64,000 nucleotides of DNA from JBCCMA01 sp045107005 (GTDB lineage Bacteria; Pseudomonadota; Gammaproteobacteria; Steroidobacterales; JBCCMA01), in the NCBI GenBank assembly GCA_045107005.1, contig JBGCFP010000186.1, positions 1 through 64,000 on the forward strand. Direction: 5' to 3'. A program made the position numbers and the translations under genes. Position 1 is the stretch's first letter, and each line of letters begins with the position of its first letter. The notes below the pieces were generated by a model. It saw only the letters and a list, made by a program, of their open reading frames with translations, was not told the origin of the DNA and did no database searches. Positions 26,149 through 35,513 of this stretch are shown here, one piece after another.

Positions 26149-27577
26149 CGTCGCCTGACGTCTCAACGGCCGCGATCTTGCTCTCGAGCTCATTAAGCCT
26201 TTGCACCACGGTTCTGTCACCCTCGCCGCCAAGGTCTGCGCGCGCCATGGCCACGGCACCCTTTGCCGCGGTGATCTCGCCGTGCTCCAGTTGCGCGGTC
26301 GCGAGCAGCACCAACATCAGCGGGCGCATTGGACTGGCTTGTTCCACGGCGACATTCAGTCGTGCAATCGCCGCTTCACTGTTGCCCTGTTCATACAACA
26401 GCTCGCCCATCAGCCAGTTGGCGCGCGGATGACCCGGTTCGATATCCAGCGCCGTATCCAGCAGCGCCTGGGCTTTCGCCCGTTTGCCGTTCTTGTGTCG
26501 CAGCAGAGCCAGTTGCACGTGCGCGTTTGGGTCTGTTGTGTCGCGTTCGATGGATTTTTCAAATGCCATGCCCGCCTCTACGAAGCGCTTTTCGGCCATG
26601 CGCGCCATGCCCAGATTAAAGTAGACCTTGGCGTTGTTCGGATCGATCGCAACCGCTTTGTCGAAATGCTCGTCGACCAGCGCAAAATCACCGCGACGCG
26701 CGGCCATTCCAATCATGCTGGCGTGAGCGGCGAGACTGTCGGGATTACGTTCCAGCGCCATTTCGATGAAACGCTGCGCTTCGTCAAGCCGGCCATTCTC
26801 CGCCAGGATTTTCGCCCGGTGCACAAACGGGGTATCGCTCAGGTTCAGCGGCAGCAGTTTGTTGAGCACCCGATCCGAGCTGTCGGCGGCGTACCCTTCG
26901 TGTTTTTTCGCTAACGCAAAGTTGGTCTGCGCCGACTCGACGTCGCCGAGCTCGCGATAGGCGAGCCCGAGCTGATAGTAGGCAGTGCCCAGCGGTCCGC
27001 TGAGACGCAGGGTTTCGGTGAGCGCCGCAATGGCCGCCGGTACTTGACCCTGACGCAGCAGAAATTTGCCGTGACTGAAGTACGCTTCCGACATCGGCGG
27101 GCCGGTGCGGATCACCTCGTCGTACAGCGCCGCCGCTTCGCCCACGTCGCCGCGTTCAGCGAGCTGATCGGCAAGCCGTATTTTCGCCAGAGGATAGCCC
27201 TCGGTCAGCGTGAGCGAAGTGCGAAACGCGTCGATGGACTGGTCGGGCTTGCCCACCGCGCCGAGCACCAGACCGTGCAGATACACCCAGTCAAACTCAT
27301 CGGGCTCAAGGAGTCTTGTGCGCGCATACATCGTGTCGGCGGCAACAAATTGCTTGTAGGTTTGCAGCAGCATCGCCAAATGCCCGTTATCGGCCGCGCT
27401 GACCGGACGAGCGTCAACGGCCGCATACGCCGCGTTGAGCTGCTCCTGCACACCAGGTAAAAACGTATCGAAACGCACTTTTGGAACGGGGGGCAACGTG
27501 TCGGGATCAACGCGCTCACAACCGTGCAGCGCAAGGGCTGAAATCACCAGAAAACAGAATGTACGAATGCTTTTCAT
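26138..27577 (-). CDS. TPR-repeat lipoprotein
   Basis: 479 residues from the ATG at 27577, which begins a clean lipoprotein signal (MKSIRTFCFLVISALALHGC). The mature part is a string of tetratricopeptide repeats, about ten by eye, from near residue 60 to 470 (for example AYYQLGLAYRELGDVESAQTNFALA, AKVYFNLGMARMAEKRFVEAGMAFEKS). It is expected to be an envelope scaffold protein. It is the first gene of the overlapping set with the CRTAC1-like lipoprotein (11-bp overlap), the kinase and the phosphatase. TPR plus CRTAC1 pairs are often seen together in bacterial genomes; the link to a kinase/phosphatase pair is the noteworthy part. Confidence 0.88.
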   Translation of the reverse strand: MKSIRTFCFLVISALALHGCERVDPDTLPPVPKVRFDTFLPGVQEQLNAAYAAVDARPVSAADNGHLAMLLQTYKQFVAADTMYARTRLLEPDEFDWVYLHGLVLGAVGKPDQSIDAFRTSLTLTEGYPLAKIRLADQLAERGDVGEAAALYDEVIRTGPPMSEAYFSHGKFLLRQGQVPAAIAALTETLRLSGPLGTAYYQLGLAYRELGDVESAQTNFALAKKHEGYAADSSDRVLNKLLPLNLSDTPFVHRAKILAENGRLDEAQRFIEMALERNPDSLAAHASMIGMAARRGDFALVDEHFDKAVAIDPNNAKVYFNLGMARMAEKRFVEAGMAFEKSIERDTTDPNAHVQLALLRHKNGKRAKAQALLDTALDIEPGHPRANWLMGELLYEQGNSEAAIARLNVAVEQASPMRPLMLVLLATAQLEHGEITAAKGAVAMARADLGGEGDRTVVQRLNELESKIAAVETSGDDAG

Positions 27578-27639
27578 GAGCAGCAGAGAATAACCTAGAA
27601 CGCGCCACGATTTTGCGCGCCAACGAATAACGACGCCAA

Positions 27640-27667
27640 TAAAAAACCCCGCCACGAAGGCGGGGTT
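27640..27667 (-). terminator. Rho-independent terminator of the VPLPA-CTERM gene
   Basis: Read on the minus strand it is aaccccgcc, a 5-base loop, ggcggggtt and then a run of T (tttttatt). It lies 40 bp past the stop of the gene at 27708-28298 and before the TPR lipoprotein gene, so it insulates the two. A second short hairpin (gctgccc/gggcagc) lies between it and the stop codon. Confidence 0.85.
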
Positions 27668-27707
27668 CTTATGCTGCCCGAGGGCAGCAAAGCATCAACG
27701 CGATCGC

Positions 27708-28298
27708 TTACTTACGACGCATGAAGCCCAGACCGGCAAGACCGGACATCATCAGCCAGACAGCAGCAGGAACTGGTACAACCGTAATGTTGCCAGCGCC
27801 CGTCAGCGTCAGGTCGTACGAACCGGTCGGCTGACCGAAAGTGTTCGCGACGTCGGTGAATGACGTTTGGACCAGCGTGTAGGTGGTACCAGCCGTCAGC
27901 ATGGCCGAGAAGCCCGAGCAGTTCGAACCGACGCAAGCGCCGTCGAATGCGCCCAGACCGGCAACGTCACCAGCGGAGTAGTCGTCGTCTGAAGCCAGCA
28001 GGCCCGTAGATGGGTCAAGCGGATCGAAACCATCATAGATCAGCAGCACGCCGTCCATGTTTTCGTCAGCATCGGTATCACCAGGATAGAAGCTGAGGAA
28101 ATCGTACATGCCGTCGGCATCGACGGTGAACGAGATGGTGTCGTAGGAAGTCAGCGTGGTGGCGCCCGAAACCGGGTGATCGAACGTTGGCTCAGAGCCG
28201 TCGAGCGTGTCACTGATGGTTACGGTGTCAGCCATTGCTGGCAGTGCGAATGCGAACAGACCGGCAGTTGCCAGCGTTCCTTTAAGAAAGTTAGTCAT
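27708..28298 (-). CDS. secreted protein with VPLPA/PEP-CTERM-type sorting tail
   Basis: 196 residues with a signal peptide (ATAGLFAFALPAMA). The mature region is acidic and Thr/Ser/Asp-rich with SFYPGDTDADENMDGVLL and one Cys pair (CVGSNCSG), like the DVUA0089-type beta-sandwich of PEP-CTERM proteins. The C-terminus, VPVPAAVWLMMSGLAGLGF followed by MRRK, is a VPxPA-CTERM signal with hydrophobic stretch and basic end. Exosortase-dependent sorting to the cell surface or matrix is expected; the function is unknown. It has its own terminator at 27640-27667 and a long promoter region upstream. Confidence 0.85.
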   Translation of the reverse strand: MTNFLKGTLATAGLFAFALPAMADTVTISDTLDGSEPTFDHPVSGATTLTSYDTISFTVDADGMYDFLSFYPGDTDADENMDGVLLIYDGFDPLDPSTGLLASDDDYSAGDVAGLGAFDGACVGSNCSGFSAMLTAGTTYTLVQTSFTDVANTFGQPTGSYDLTLTGAGNITVVPVPAAVWLMMSGLAGLGFMRRK

Positions 28299-28951
28299 TT
28301 ACTCCCCCCATGGGTGTGTGGTTATCGCTTAAGCGTTTTTTATTCGGCGCGATGTTCCGTTGAATTGTTATTCGATTCCCGTTTGAACACATCGCCGATT
28401 GAGCACTGGCTTGCCTCTCTGCCCCCATTGGTCCGGACCAGAACGCAGATTGTCAGGCACAGCGCTAACCTCGCACCGCTACACAGGGTGCAGCGACACG
28501 AAGGGCCGAGTTTAGGGGTAACCCTGGAGAAAAACCACGTCTATTGGACATAACCTAACGCAATTGAAGTGCAAGCGTTCAATCGCCATCGCCCCATGAC
28601 GGTGCAATATTATGCCTATCGGGGTGTTGGGAAAACACAACATTCTTCTATTGCTGCCGTGCACAACATCCTGTACATTCCACTCCAAATTCAGGGATGC
28701 TAAATCACACCGGGAATATGGGGATATTCCGCGCGGATCGCCATTCACTATGTAGAATGGATGGACCGAGCACCGGTGCCGATTCGGAACACTCTGATTC
28801 TTTAACTGTGTCATGAATGCGACAGCTTTGAAGCCGGTTTTGTCAAATAACCGTAACAACGCTGTTGCATCGTTGCACGCATCCTGGGTACGTGCCCACG
28901 CACGTCTGTCGTTTAACTTTGTATGTGGCGCCTCCAGCGGGGACATAATTA
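28299..28951. promoter_or_regulatory. 653-bp divergent intergenic region
   Basis: No convincing gene lies between the divergent VPLPA-CTERM gene and the TonB-dependent receptor. The part from 28540 to 28760 is more AT-rich than the surroundings. A frame on the minus strand here (28512-28961) has no signal, no motif and poor composition. AGCGGGGA at about 28936-28943 is the ribosome site for the receptor ATG at 28952. The length suggests long leaders or several regulatory sites, but no exact promoter can be defended. Confidence 0.5.
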
Positions 28952-31900
28952 ATGAACACACTCACTTTTCTCACCCACCAGACATCGCGGCCTAACCGCC
29001 GGGCAGTCGCGTGGCTTGCCGCCATTGTGGCAACGCTCTTTAGCGTTTCCGGTTTCGCGCAGGAAACCACGGGCGCACTGCGCGGTAACGTCGTCGACGC
29101 GTCGGGCAATGCGGTTGCCGGCGTGCCGGTCGAAATCATTGACGGTCGAACGGGTTCCTCGCGCAACCTGGTGTCGAACGCAGCCGGTAACTTCACGGCA
29201 ATCGGACTGCGCGTTGGCGGCCCGTACAGCGTCGAAGTCAGCCCCGGGCAGTTTGCTCGTCAAACCGTCAACCAGATTTTTATTCAGGTTGGCGAAATGT
29301 ATACGTTCCGCGTGGTACTGCAGGACTCTTCGGTCGAAGAAGTGGTGGTCAGCGCCGCGACAATTCAATCGGCAGCGCAGGCGCTTGGTCCATCAAGCAG
29401 CTTTGATCTGAACGATCTGCAAACGGCGCCAGCGATCAACCGCGACATTAAAGATCTTATCCGCATCGATCCTCGCATCTATATCGATGAAGCGTTTCAG
29501 GACAGCATTCAGTGCGCCGGCGCCAACTCGCGTTTCAACAGTCTGACGGTGGATGGGGTTCGCCTCAACGACAACTTCGGACTGAACAGCAACGGCTACC
29601 CAACGGAGCGCATCCCGTTCAGCTTTGACTCGATCGAACAGATTGCCGTTGAGCTGGCACCGTTTGACGTGCAGTACGGCGGGTTCACGGCGTGTAACAT
29701 CAACGCCGTCTCCAAGTCGGGCACCAACGAGTTTCACGGTTCGGTCTTCTGGGATTACACCGACGATTCGCTCAGAGCCGACAGCCTGAACGGCGACAGC
29801 ATCAACGTGCCGGAATTCGACGAGCAGCGTTACGGCGTTTCGCTCGGCGGTCCGATCATCAAAGACAAGCTGTGGTTCTTCGCGTCGTACGAAAAACTGG
29901 CCGGCGTCGATACGTTCGATCGCGGTGCCGAAGATTCCAACGCCGCACGCCAGGTCATCGGCGTCACGCAAGCAAACATCGACGAGATTTCCGACATCGC
30001 CAATAACGTCTACGGTTACGATCCAGGCGGTATTCCAACGGCACTGGACGTCGAAGATGAAAAAATCACCGTCAAGCTTGACTGGGACATCAGCGATAAT
30101 CATCGTGCGGCGCTTTCGTATAACTACAACGACGGCTTTTCGATTTCGCAAGCCGATGGCGACAACAACGAACTGGAATTCCAGAACCACCTCTACGAGC
30201 GTGGCGCTGAGCTGACCTCCGTCGTGGGCCAGGTATTCTCAAACTGGGGTAACGTCTTCTCCACGGAAGTTCGCATTTCGCAGCTCGAACTCGATAACCG
30301 TCAGCTCCCGCTGGCCGGCACCGACTTCGGCGAAGTGCAGATTGACGTCGGCGACGCAACGGTTTATCTGGGCGCCGATGACTCGCGCCACGCGAACAAG
30401 CTGAACTACGACCTGACCGCCTACAAATTCAAGGGTAACTTGCTGCTGCAAGACCACTCGCTGTCGTTTGGTTACGAGCGCGAGGAATTTGACGTCTTCA
30501 ACCTGTTTATCCAGGAAGCCGAAGGCGAGTATCGCTTCAGCAGTATTGACGATTTCCGCAACGGTACGCCGAACCGTATCACCTACGAAAACGCCGCCCC
30601 GTCGAACAACGTCAATGACGCCGCGGCGCAGTTCGGTTACGAGATCAACACGCTGTACGTGCAGGACGAATACACGTTCGCCAATGCTGACCTGACGGTC
30701 GTGGCCGGTTTGCGCTACGACGGCTACACCAGCGACGACGCACCGACCAACAACCAAAACTTCTCGGATCGGTACGGCTTCACCAACACCAACACGTTTG
30801 ATGGTGAAGGCTTGATCCAGCCCCGCGTTGGCTTTGACTGGCAGGTCAATGAGTCCGTTTCGGTACACGGTGGCGTCGGTCTCTACGCTGGCGGTAACCC
30901 GAACGTCTGGTTGTCGAACAACTACTCGAACAACGGCATCACGCAGGTTGAAGTGCAGGACCGCAGCGGCGCCTCCATTCTTGATCCAGGCTTCGCCTTT
31001 ACCGGCGCTGGCCGTCCGATTTTCGACATTCCGCAAGATCTGTTTGACGCGGTCGCCGGCGGCACCGCCGACAGCGGCGTCAACGCGCTGGACCCCGATT
31101 TCGAGATTCCATCAGAGTGGAAATTCGCACTGGGCGCCGTGTTTGATTTCGATCTGCCGGGCGGCCTGGGTAGCGGCTACACGCTTGCCCTGGATGCCCT
31201 GATCTCCCGCCAGAACGACGCGGCGATCATCCAGGACATCACGCTGGCCCAGATCGGCACGGCGCCTGACGGTCGTCCACTTTATCGCGGCGTTGATCTC
31301 AACGACCCTGGATGCCGGGTTGATCCGAGCGACAGAGACAATTGCGGCAGCCGTAGCCAGGATTTCCTGCTGACCAACGTCAACGGCAGCGACGGCGGCC
31401 AGCAGACCTACTCGTTCGCGCTGAGCAAAGCGTTTGACTGGGGCCTGGACTGGACCTTGGGCTACGCCTATAACGAGTCGGACGATGTGAGCCCGATGAC
31501 CAGCTCAGTCGCTTTCTCAAACTTCACGAACCTGGCAACGTCGGACCCGAACAACCCGGGCTCCGCGCAGTCCAACTACGAAATCCCGAACCGCATTACG
31601 CTGCGCTTGAACTACGAGAGAGCGTTCTTTGGCGACAACCTGACGAAGATCACTTTGTTCGGTACCGCCAACGAAGGTCGCCCGTTCAGCTACACGTTTG
31701 ATGACGGTTTTGTGTTTGGCGACTTCGCCGGCTTTGGCCGCAACGGCCGCCAGCTGCTTTACGTGCCTACCGGTCCGGACGATCCACTGGTTAACTTTAA
31801 CTTTGATCAGGCAACGCAGGATGCATTCTTCAACTTCTTGCAAGACAGCGGTTTGAATCAATACGCCGGCGAAATCGCACCGCGTAACGCGCTGCACAGT

Positions 31901-32191
31901 GACTGGTGGACGAAATTCGATCTGCGTATTGAACAGGAATTCCCGGGGGTGCGCGCCGAGCACAAATTCGCGGCGTTCATGATCATCGAAAACCTCGGCA
32001 ACCTGCTGAACGACGAGTGGGGCGTGCTGCGTGAAGCCGGCTTCCCACGTTATCAGTCGGTCATTGATGCCACCATCGACGCCAATACCAACACGTATAA
32101 CTTCGATCGTTTCATACCGCGTAACATTCAGGGACGCGACACGGACGCTTCGTCCTATGAAATTCGTTTTGGCTTCCGCTACGATTTCTAA
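28952..32191 (+). CDS. TonB-dependent receptor with carboxypeptidase-like N-domain (Oar-like)
   Basis: 1079 residues. A signal peptide ends near VSGFAQE. Residues about 38-125 are a carboxypeptidase-regulatory-like beta-sandwich (GALRGNVVDASGNAVAGVPVE). The plug follows at about 150-270 (NRDIKDLIRIDPRIYID, DGVRLNDNFGLNSNGYP, NAVSKSGTNEFHGS). The remainder is a long 22-strand-type barrel ending in RFGFRYDF with the terminal Phe required for outer-membrane insertion. It probably imports a peptide, glycan or siderophore, or takes part in protein export as Oar does; the substrate is not visible. The gene stands alone with a strong terminator after it. Confidence 0.93.
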   Translation: MNTLTFLTHQTSRPNRRAVAWLAAIVATLFSVSGFAQETTGALRGNVVDASGNAVAGVPVEIIDGRTGSSRNLVSNAAGNFTAIGLRVGGPYSVEVSPGQFARQTVNQIFIQVGEMYTFRVVLQDSSVEEVVVSAATIQSAAQALGPSSSFDLNDLQTAPAINRDIKDLIRIDPRIYIDEAFQDSIQCAGANSRFNSLTVDGVRLNDNFGLNSNGYPTERIPFSFDSIEQIAVELAPFDVQYGGFTACNINAVSKSGTNEFHGSVFWDYTDDSLRADSLNGDSINVPEFDEQRYGVSLGGPIIKDKLWFFASYEKLAGVDTFDRGAEDSNAARQVIGVTQANIDEISDIANNVYGYDPGGIPTALDVEDEKITVKLDWDISDNHRAALSYNYNDGFSISQADGDNNELEFQNHLYERGAELTSVVGQVFSNWGNVFSTEVRISQLELDNRQLPLAGTDFGEVQIDVGDATVYLGADDSRHANKLNYDLTAYKFKGNLLLQDHSLSFGYEREEFDVFNLFIQEAEGEYRFSSIDDFRNGTPNRITYENAAPSNNVNDAAAQFGYEINTLYVQDEYTFANADLTVVAGLRYDGYTSDDAPTNNQNFSDRYGFTNTNTFDGEGLIQPRVGFDWQVNESVSVHGGVGLYAGGNPNVWLSNNYSNNGITQVEVQDRSGASILDPGFAFTGAGRPIFDIPQDLFDAVAGGTADSGVNALDPDFEIPSEWKFALGAVFDFDLPGGLGSGYTLALDALISRQNDAAIIQDITLAQIGTAPDGRPLYRGVDLNDPGCRVDPSDRDNCGSRSQDFLLTNVNGSDGGQQTYSFALSKAFDWGLDWTLGYAYNESDDVSPMTSSVAFSNFTNLATSDPNNPGSAQSNYEIPNRITLRLNYERAFFGDNLTKITLFGTANEGRPFSYTFDDGFVFGDFAGFGRNGRQLLYVPTGPDDPLVNFNFDQATQDAFFNFLQDSGLNQYAGEIAPRNALHSDWWTKFDLRIEQEFPGVRAEHKFAAFMIIENLGNLLNDEWGVLREAGFPRYQSVIDATIDANTNTYNFDRFIPRNIQGRDTDASSYEIRFGFRYDF

Positions 32192-32211
32192 GCGGTACGC
32201 AACATAACGAC

Positions 32212-32246
32212 AAGGGCCGGGTAGCACTGCTACCCGGCCCTTTTTT
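32212..32246 (+). terminator. Rho-independent terminator of the TonB receptor gene
   Basis: A 14-base stem, aagggccgggtagc with gctacccggccctt, a 3-base loop and a run of six T. It lies 21 bp past the receptor stop. Confidence 0.92.
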
Positions 32247-32479
32247 GTGGCGGCCCCTGTCGGCGCGAACGACACCTGCTATAGTTCTTCGCGCTGATTG
32301 GGGGAATCAATCTATTAACGTAGTTTGTCGTCATGTCTGGAACGCAGGGCGGCGCAGGGTAAGGCTTCTTTTCTATGTCATATATGAGCGGCTCACATCC
32401 ATCTGTGATTCATGTGCGTGACACTGTGGGCAATCCTTGAACGATTCGGCGCATCGCATCGGCCACTTCTGGCGCGTTT

Positions 32480-33316
32480 GTGAGTAACGACGCGGCGGCC
32501 TCAAGCAATCTGGCGGCGCGCTGGGCGCGGCGCGTGCTGCGCCCGATTATCAGCATTCTGATCCGTGCAGGACTGCCCGCCGGCGAATTTGCGGCGATTG
32601 CCCGCAGTCTGTACGTCGACGTCGCCAGCAAGGAATTCGGCATACGCGGACGGCGCACAAACACCAGCCGCATCGCGATGTTGACCGGTCTGTCGCGCAC
32701 CCAGGCCAAACGCGAGCTTGATCGCCAGGAAGCGGAACAAGAAGACGAAACCGAACCTCTCGACAATGTGCGTCACGCATCTCGCGTTTTGCTCGGGTGG
32801 CACACCGATGCGCGTTTCATCGAACCGGACGGTCAGCCGCGGCCTCTGTCGGTCGACGACGAGGACGACTTCCCACTGCTCTATGAGGCCTACAGCGGCA
32901 AGGCAGTACCGGCGACCAGCATGCTCAAGGAATTGATCACCGTTGGCGCGGTCGAAAAACTGAGCGATGGCCGTATTATGGCAAGAGCCCGCTCCTACAC
33001 GCCGGGGCAGACAGATCCTAAGTCGCTGTTTCGCATCGGCCTGGCCATTAGCGATCTCGCCACCACCGCGCATCACAACCTCTATTTCGAAAAAAAGAAA
33101 CGCAGCCGTTTCGAGCGTTTTGCGACCAACCAACTGGTAGACAAACGGCATGTCGAAGCGTTTCAGGACTTCCTCGAAATCGAGGGTCAGGCCTTCCTGG
33201 AACGCGCCGATAACTGGCTTACACAGCGCGAAACTGATAAAACGACGGATACTGTCGTACGCGTTGGCGTCGGCGTTTACCAGGTCCTGACAGACCCGGT
33301 TGTCCCCCCTAAATGA
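32480..33316 (+). CDS. DUF6502-like protein
   Basis: 278 residues from a GTG. The N-terminal LAARWARRVLRPIISILIRAGLP and the following winged-helix-like part (SRIAMLTGLSRTQAKRELDR) resemble the DUF6502 family of gammaproteobacteria, which may bind DNA; that name comes from memory of the pattern. No signal peptide. Its TGA overlaps the ATG of the next gene (ATGA at 33313-33316), so the exported SdrD-like protein is translated with it. Role unknown; a regulator is a reasonable guess. Confidence 0.8.
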   Translation: MSNDAAASSNLAARWARRVLRPIISILIRAGLPAGEFAAIARSLYVDVASKEFGIRGRRTNTSRIAMLTGLSRTQAKRELDRQEAEQEDETEPLDNVRHASRVLLGWHTDARFIEPDGQPRPLSVDDEDDFPLLYEAYSGKAVPATSMLKELITVGAVEKLSDGRIMARARSYTPGQTDPKSLFRIGLAISDLATTAHHNLYFEKKKRSRFERFATNQLVDKRHVEAFQDFLEIEGQAFLERADNWLTQRETDKTTDTVVRVGVGVYQVLTDPVVPPK

Positions 33317-33966
33317 AAACCAAAGCGACACGAATTATGCAGACCGTAGGCACAACAAAAACAATGACATCTACAAAACTTATCGCACTCGCTGCGCTGC
33401 TCGGCAGCAGCAGCTTGTGCCACGCCGAGATCTCAGGCAGCGGGCACCAGATTGCCGGCTGCACGGGCGTCATCGATTCCACCGTGTGGCAGGACGCCAA
33501 CGGCAACGGCATCTGGGACGATGGAGAGAAGCCGTTACGCAATGTGGCACTGAGTATTCAGCGCGCCCATGAACCTGAGCTTGGCATCGACACGCTGGTG
33601 ACCGACGACGACGGCCGCGTCCGCTTCTTCAATCTTTGCCTCGCCGATCACTTGTTGTGGGTGAACCGCGACACACTGCCTTTCGGCATGACACCCACCG
33701 CCATCCATATCGGCAGCGAGCATCGAGACGTGCTCGATGACGCAATCCCGGATCGCAACGGTGCCATTTTTGTGGGCCTTAGCGTGCACCACCTGCAAGA
33801 AGAGATCGTTAACTTCGGCTTCGCACCGAAAGAGTGTGATCCCGTCAACCGTCGTTGCGTCAACAAGGGACCGGGCGACCTGAGCCATACTCTGGGCGAT
33901 GCGGGCAACGAGAATAAAGACGACGATGCGACGGTGCGAGAGTCGCACAGCGCCAGCGCCGACTAG
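33313..33966 (+). CDS. exported protein with SdrD-like B domain
   Basis: 217 residues. The first ATG overlaps the preceding stop; a second at 33364 starts a cleaner signal peptide (MTSTKLIALAALLGSSSLCHA) and may be the true start. The mature part has DSTVWQDANGNGIWDDGEKP followed by RNVALSIQ and a later FFNLCLADHLLW, a pattern of SdrD B-like domains with calcium-type DxNxNG loops. The C-terminal 50 residues are polar and repetitive in Asp/Asn. A surface-exposed or periplasmic role is likely. It is the second gene of a two-gene operon with the DUF6502-like protein. Confidence 0.78.
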   Translation: MKTKATRIMQTVGTTKTMTSTKLIALAALLGSSSLCHAEISGSGHQIAGCTGVIDSTVWQDANGNGIWDDGEKPLRNVALSIQRAHEPELGIDTLVTDDDGRVRFFNLCLADHLLWVNRDTLPFGMTPTAIHIGSEHRDVLDDAIPDRNGAIFVGLSVHHLQEEIVNFGFAPKECDPVNRRCVNKGPGDLSHTLGDAGNENKDDDATVRESHSASAD

Positions 33967-33990
33967 AAACCGGGTGTCTTCCGGCGACGG

Positions 33991-34905
33991 TTACCCGTCG
34001 TCGGAGGACGTCGCGTTCATCTTGCGCACTGCGCCGGGCGAAACGCCAAGCTCTCGCTTGAAGGCCTTGGCGAAGGCGGCTTCGGTCGCATACCCGGTTT
34101 GCGCGGCAACAACCGCCACCGACTCGTGATTGTCACGCAACCACCGGTAGGCCGACTGCATGCGCGTTCGCGTCACGTAGGCCATTGGCGCCATCCCCAG
34201 AATTTCCTTGAAGCGAGCGGCAAACCCGGCACGTGACATCGCGGCCAGTTCGGCAAGCACTTCAACACTCCAGTCAGCGGCAAGATCGCCGTGGATCGCA
34301 TTGAGACTGCGACCGATTCGCTTATCCGCAAGCGCGGCGCCCAGACCTGTGTCGCCATGATGGCGCAAGTATTCCCGCATCAGAAGGACAAACACAACAT
34401 CGCAAAGCCGATTCAGCGTGACCTGCACGCCCGGCTCGTCTCGCGTCGACTCGTGCACCAGCAGCTGCAGCAACGGCCGCACGTTGCGTTCCCACGGATG
34501 CTCGTCGCTCTTGACGATGACACTGTCGGGCAACACATCGAGCAGCGGATTGCTGGCCGGGTGATCAAACTCAAGATAGCCGCAGACCAGCCCCGTGCCC
34601 GGCGTTTCCGGTGCTTGTGAAAACGGCTGTGATCCGCCGGCGTTAAGACCTGCCGAAGTCCCCGGCGCGTCCACCATGCGATGTGCGCCGGCACGTGGAA
34701 ACAGCACCAGATCACCGGCCTTGAGCTCAACGGGAGTCGTGCTTTGCTCGGACGTCAACAAATACGCGCGCCCGGCAGACACTACGTGAAACGCGGCTTT
34801 GCCCGTGACCGTCGAATCGATGTTAAAGGCGGTGCAGTATTTGGCATTGTGAAACACCTCGGCCTGAAGGCGAAAGGTCTTGAGCAAATGACTAATGGCA
34901 TCCAC
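33991..34905 (-). CDS. AraC-family transcriptional regulator with cupin domain
   Basis: 304 residues. Residues about 20-110 form a cupin ligand domain (VSAGRAYLLTSEQS, LKAGDLVLFPRAGAHRMVD). The C-terminal about 100 residues hold two helix-turn-helix motifs: VLAELAAMSRAGFAARFKE and VAAQTGYATEAAFAKAFKRE, with the typical GVSPGAVRK end. It is transcribed divergently from the YHS-domain gene, with about 120 bp between them, and so may control that gene in response to a small molecule. It converges with the SdrD-like gene (24 bp). Confidence 0.92.
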   Translation of the reverse strand: MDAISHLLKTFRLQAEVFHNAKYCTAFNIDSTVTGKAAFHVVSAGRAYLLTSEQSTTPVELKAGDLVLFPRAGAHRMVDAPGTSAGLNAGGSQPFSQAPETPGTGLVCGYLEFDHPASNPLLDVLPDSVIVKSDEHPWERNVRPLLQLLVHESTRDEPGVQVTLNRLCDVVFVLLMREYLRHHGDTGLGAALADKRIGRSLNAIHGDLAADWSVEVLAELAAMSRAGFAARFKEILGMAPMAYVTRTRMQSAYRWLRDNHESVAVVAAQTGYATEAAFAKAFKRELGVSPGAVRKMNATSSDDG

Positions 34906-35027
34906 GTGGTAAATCCCGGTCTGGACGAATGGACAAGCTTTGCGGCGCCCCGCACGTGGGCGACCGTCAGGTGAGGACGTAGTCTAGCGCCACTTCGATT
35001 CAACACTCAACGCACGGGACTATTACC

Positions 35028-35489
35028 ATGAAAAAACTACTTGTCGCTCAACTGACCGCCTTCCTCGTTTTGTTCAGCATCAACGCATTCGCCGGGACGG
35101 AAACCCAGACGGACGCCAACGACGTCATCCTGGCCGGGCACGACGCGGTCGCTTACTTCACCGAGAACCGCCCGGTGGAGGGCTCAGCTAAATTTACGGC
35201 AACGCATGACGGCGCGATCTATCGCTTCTCGAGCGCCAGGAATCGTGATTTATTTCGCGCCAACCCGGACAAGTACGCGCCAGCATATGGCGGTTACTGT
35301 GCGCTGGGGACGTCGTTCGGCAAGAAATTCGAAGTCGACGGCAAAGCGTTTGAAGTGGTCGACGGTCAGCTCTACGTCAACAAGAATCTGAAAGTCTATG
35401 CCAGCTGGAAAAAGGACATTCCCGGCAACATCGTCAAAGCCGACGAGCAATGGCCAGAAATTCGCGACGTGCCGGCGAACAAGCTGTAA
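35028..35489 (+). CDS. exported YHS-domain protein
   Basis: 153 residues with a signal peptide (LTAFLVLFSINAFAG). The mature part has GHDAVAYFTENRPVEGS, YRFSSARNRDLFRANPDKYAPAYGGYCA and the closing YASWKKDIPGNIVKADEQWP, which is the YHS domain of small periplasmic proteins. YHS domains may bind metals, with a Cys and His in GGYCAL. A divergent AraC regulator lies 122 bp upstream. Function unknown; metal or redox related in several contexts. Confidence 0.9.
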   Translation: MKKLLVAQLTAFLVLFSINAFAGTETQTDANDVILAGHDAVAYFTENRPVEGSAKFTATHDGAIYRFSSARNRDLFRANPDKYAPAYGGYCALGTSFGKKFEVDGKAFEVVDGQLYVNKNLKVYASWKKDIPGNIVKADEQWPEIRDVPANKL

Positions 35490-35513
35490 ACAAATATCGC
35501 GCTGCGCACCGGC

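Noticed and set aside
28512..28961. 149-codon minus frame in the divergent region before the TonB receptor
   Set aside because: No signal, motif or ribosome site, and the composition is not coding-like; treated as regulatory DNA.
29393..30190. 265-codon minus frame over the TonB receptor
   Set aside because: Antisense to a well defined barrel protein, with no motif of its own.
32501..33331. 276-codon minus frame opposite the DUF6502-like gene
   Set aside because: The plus frame has family-like sequence and a coupled downstream gene.
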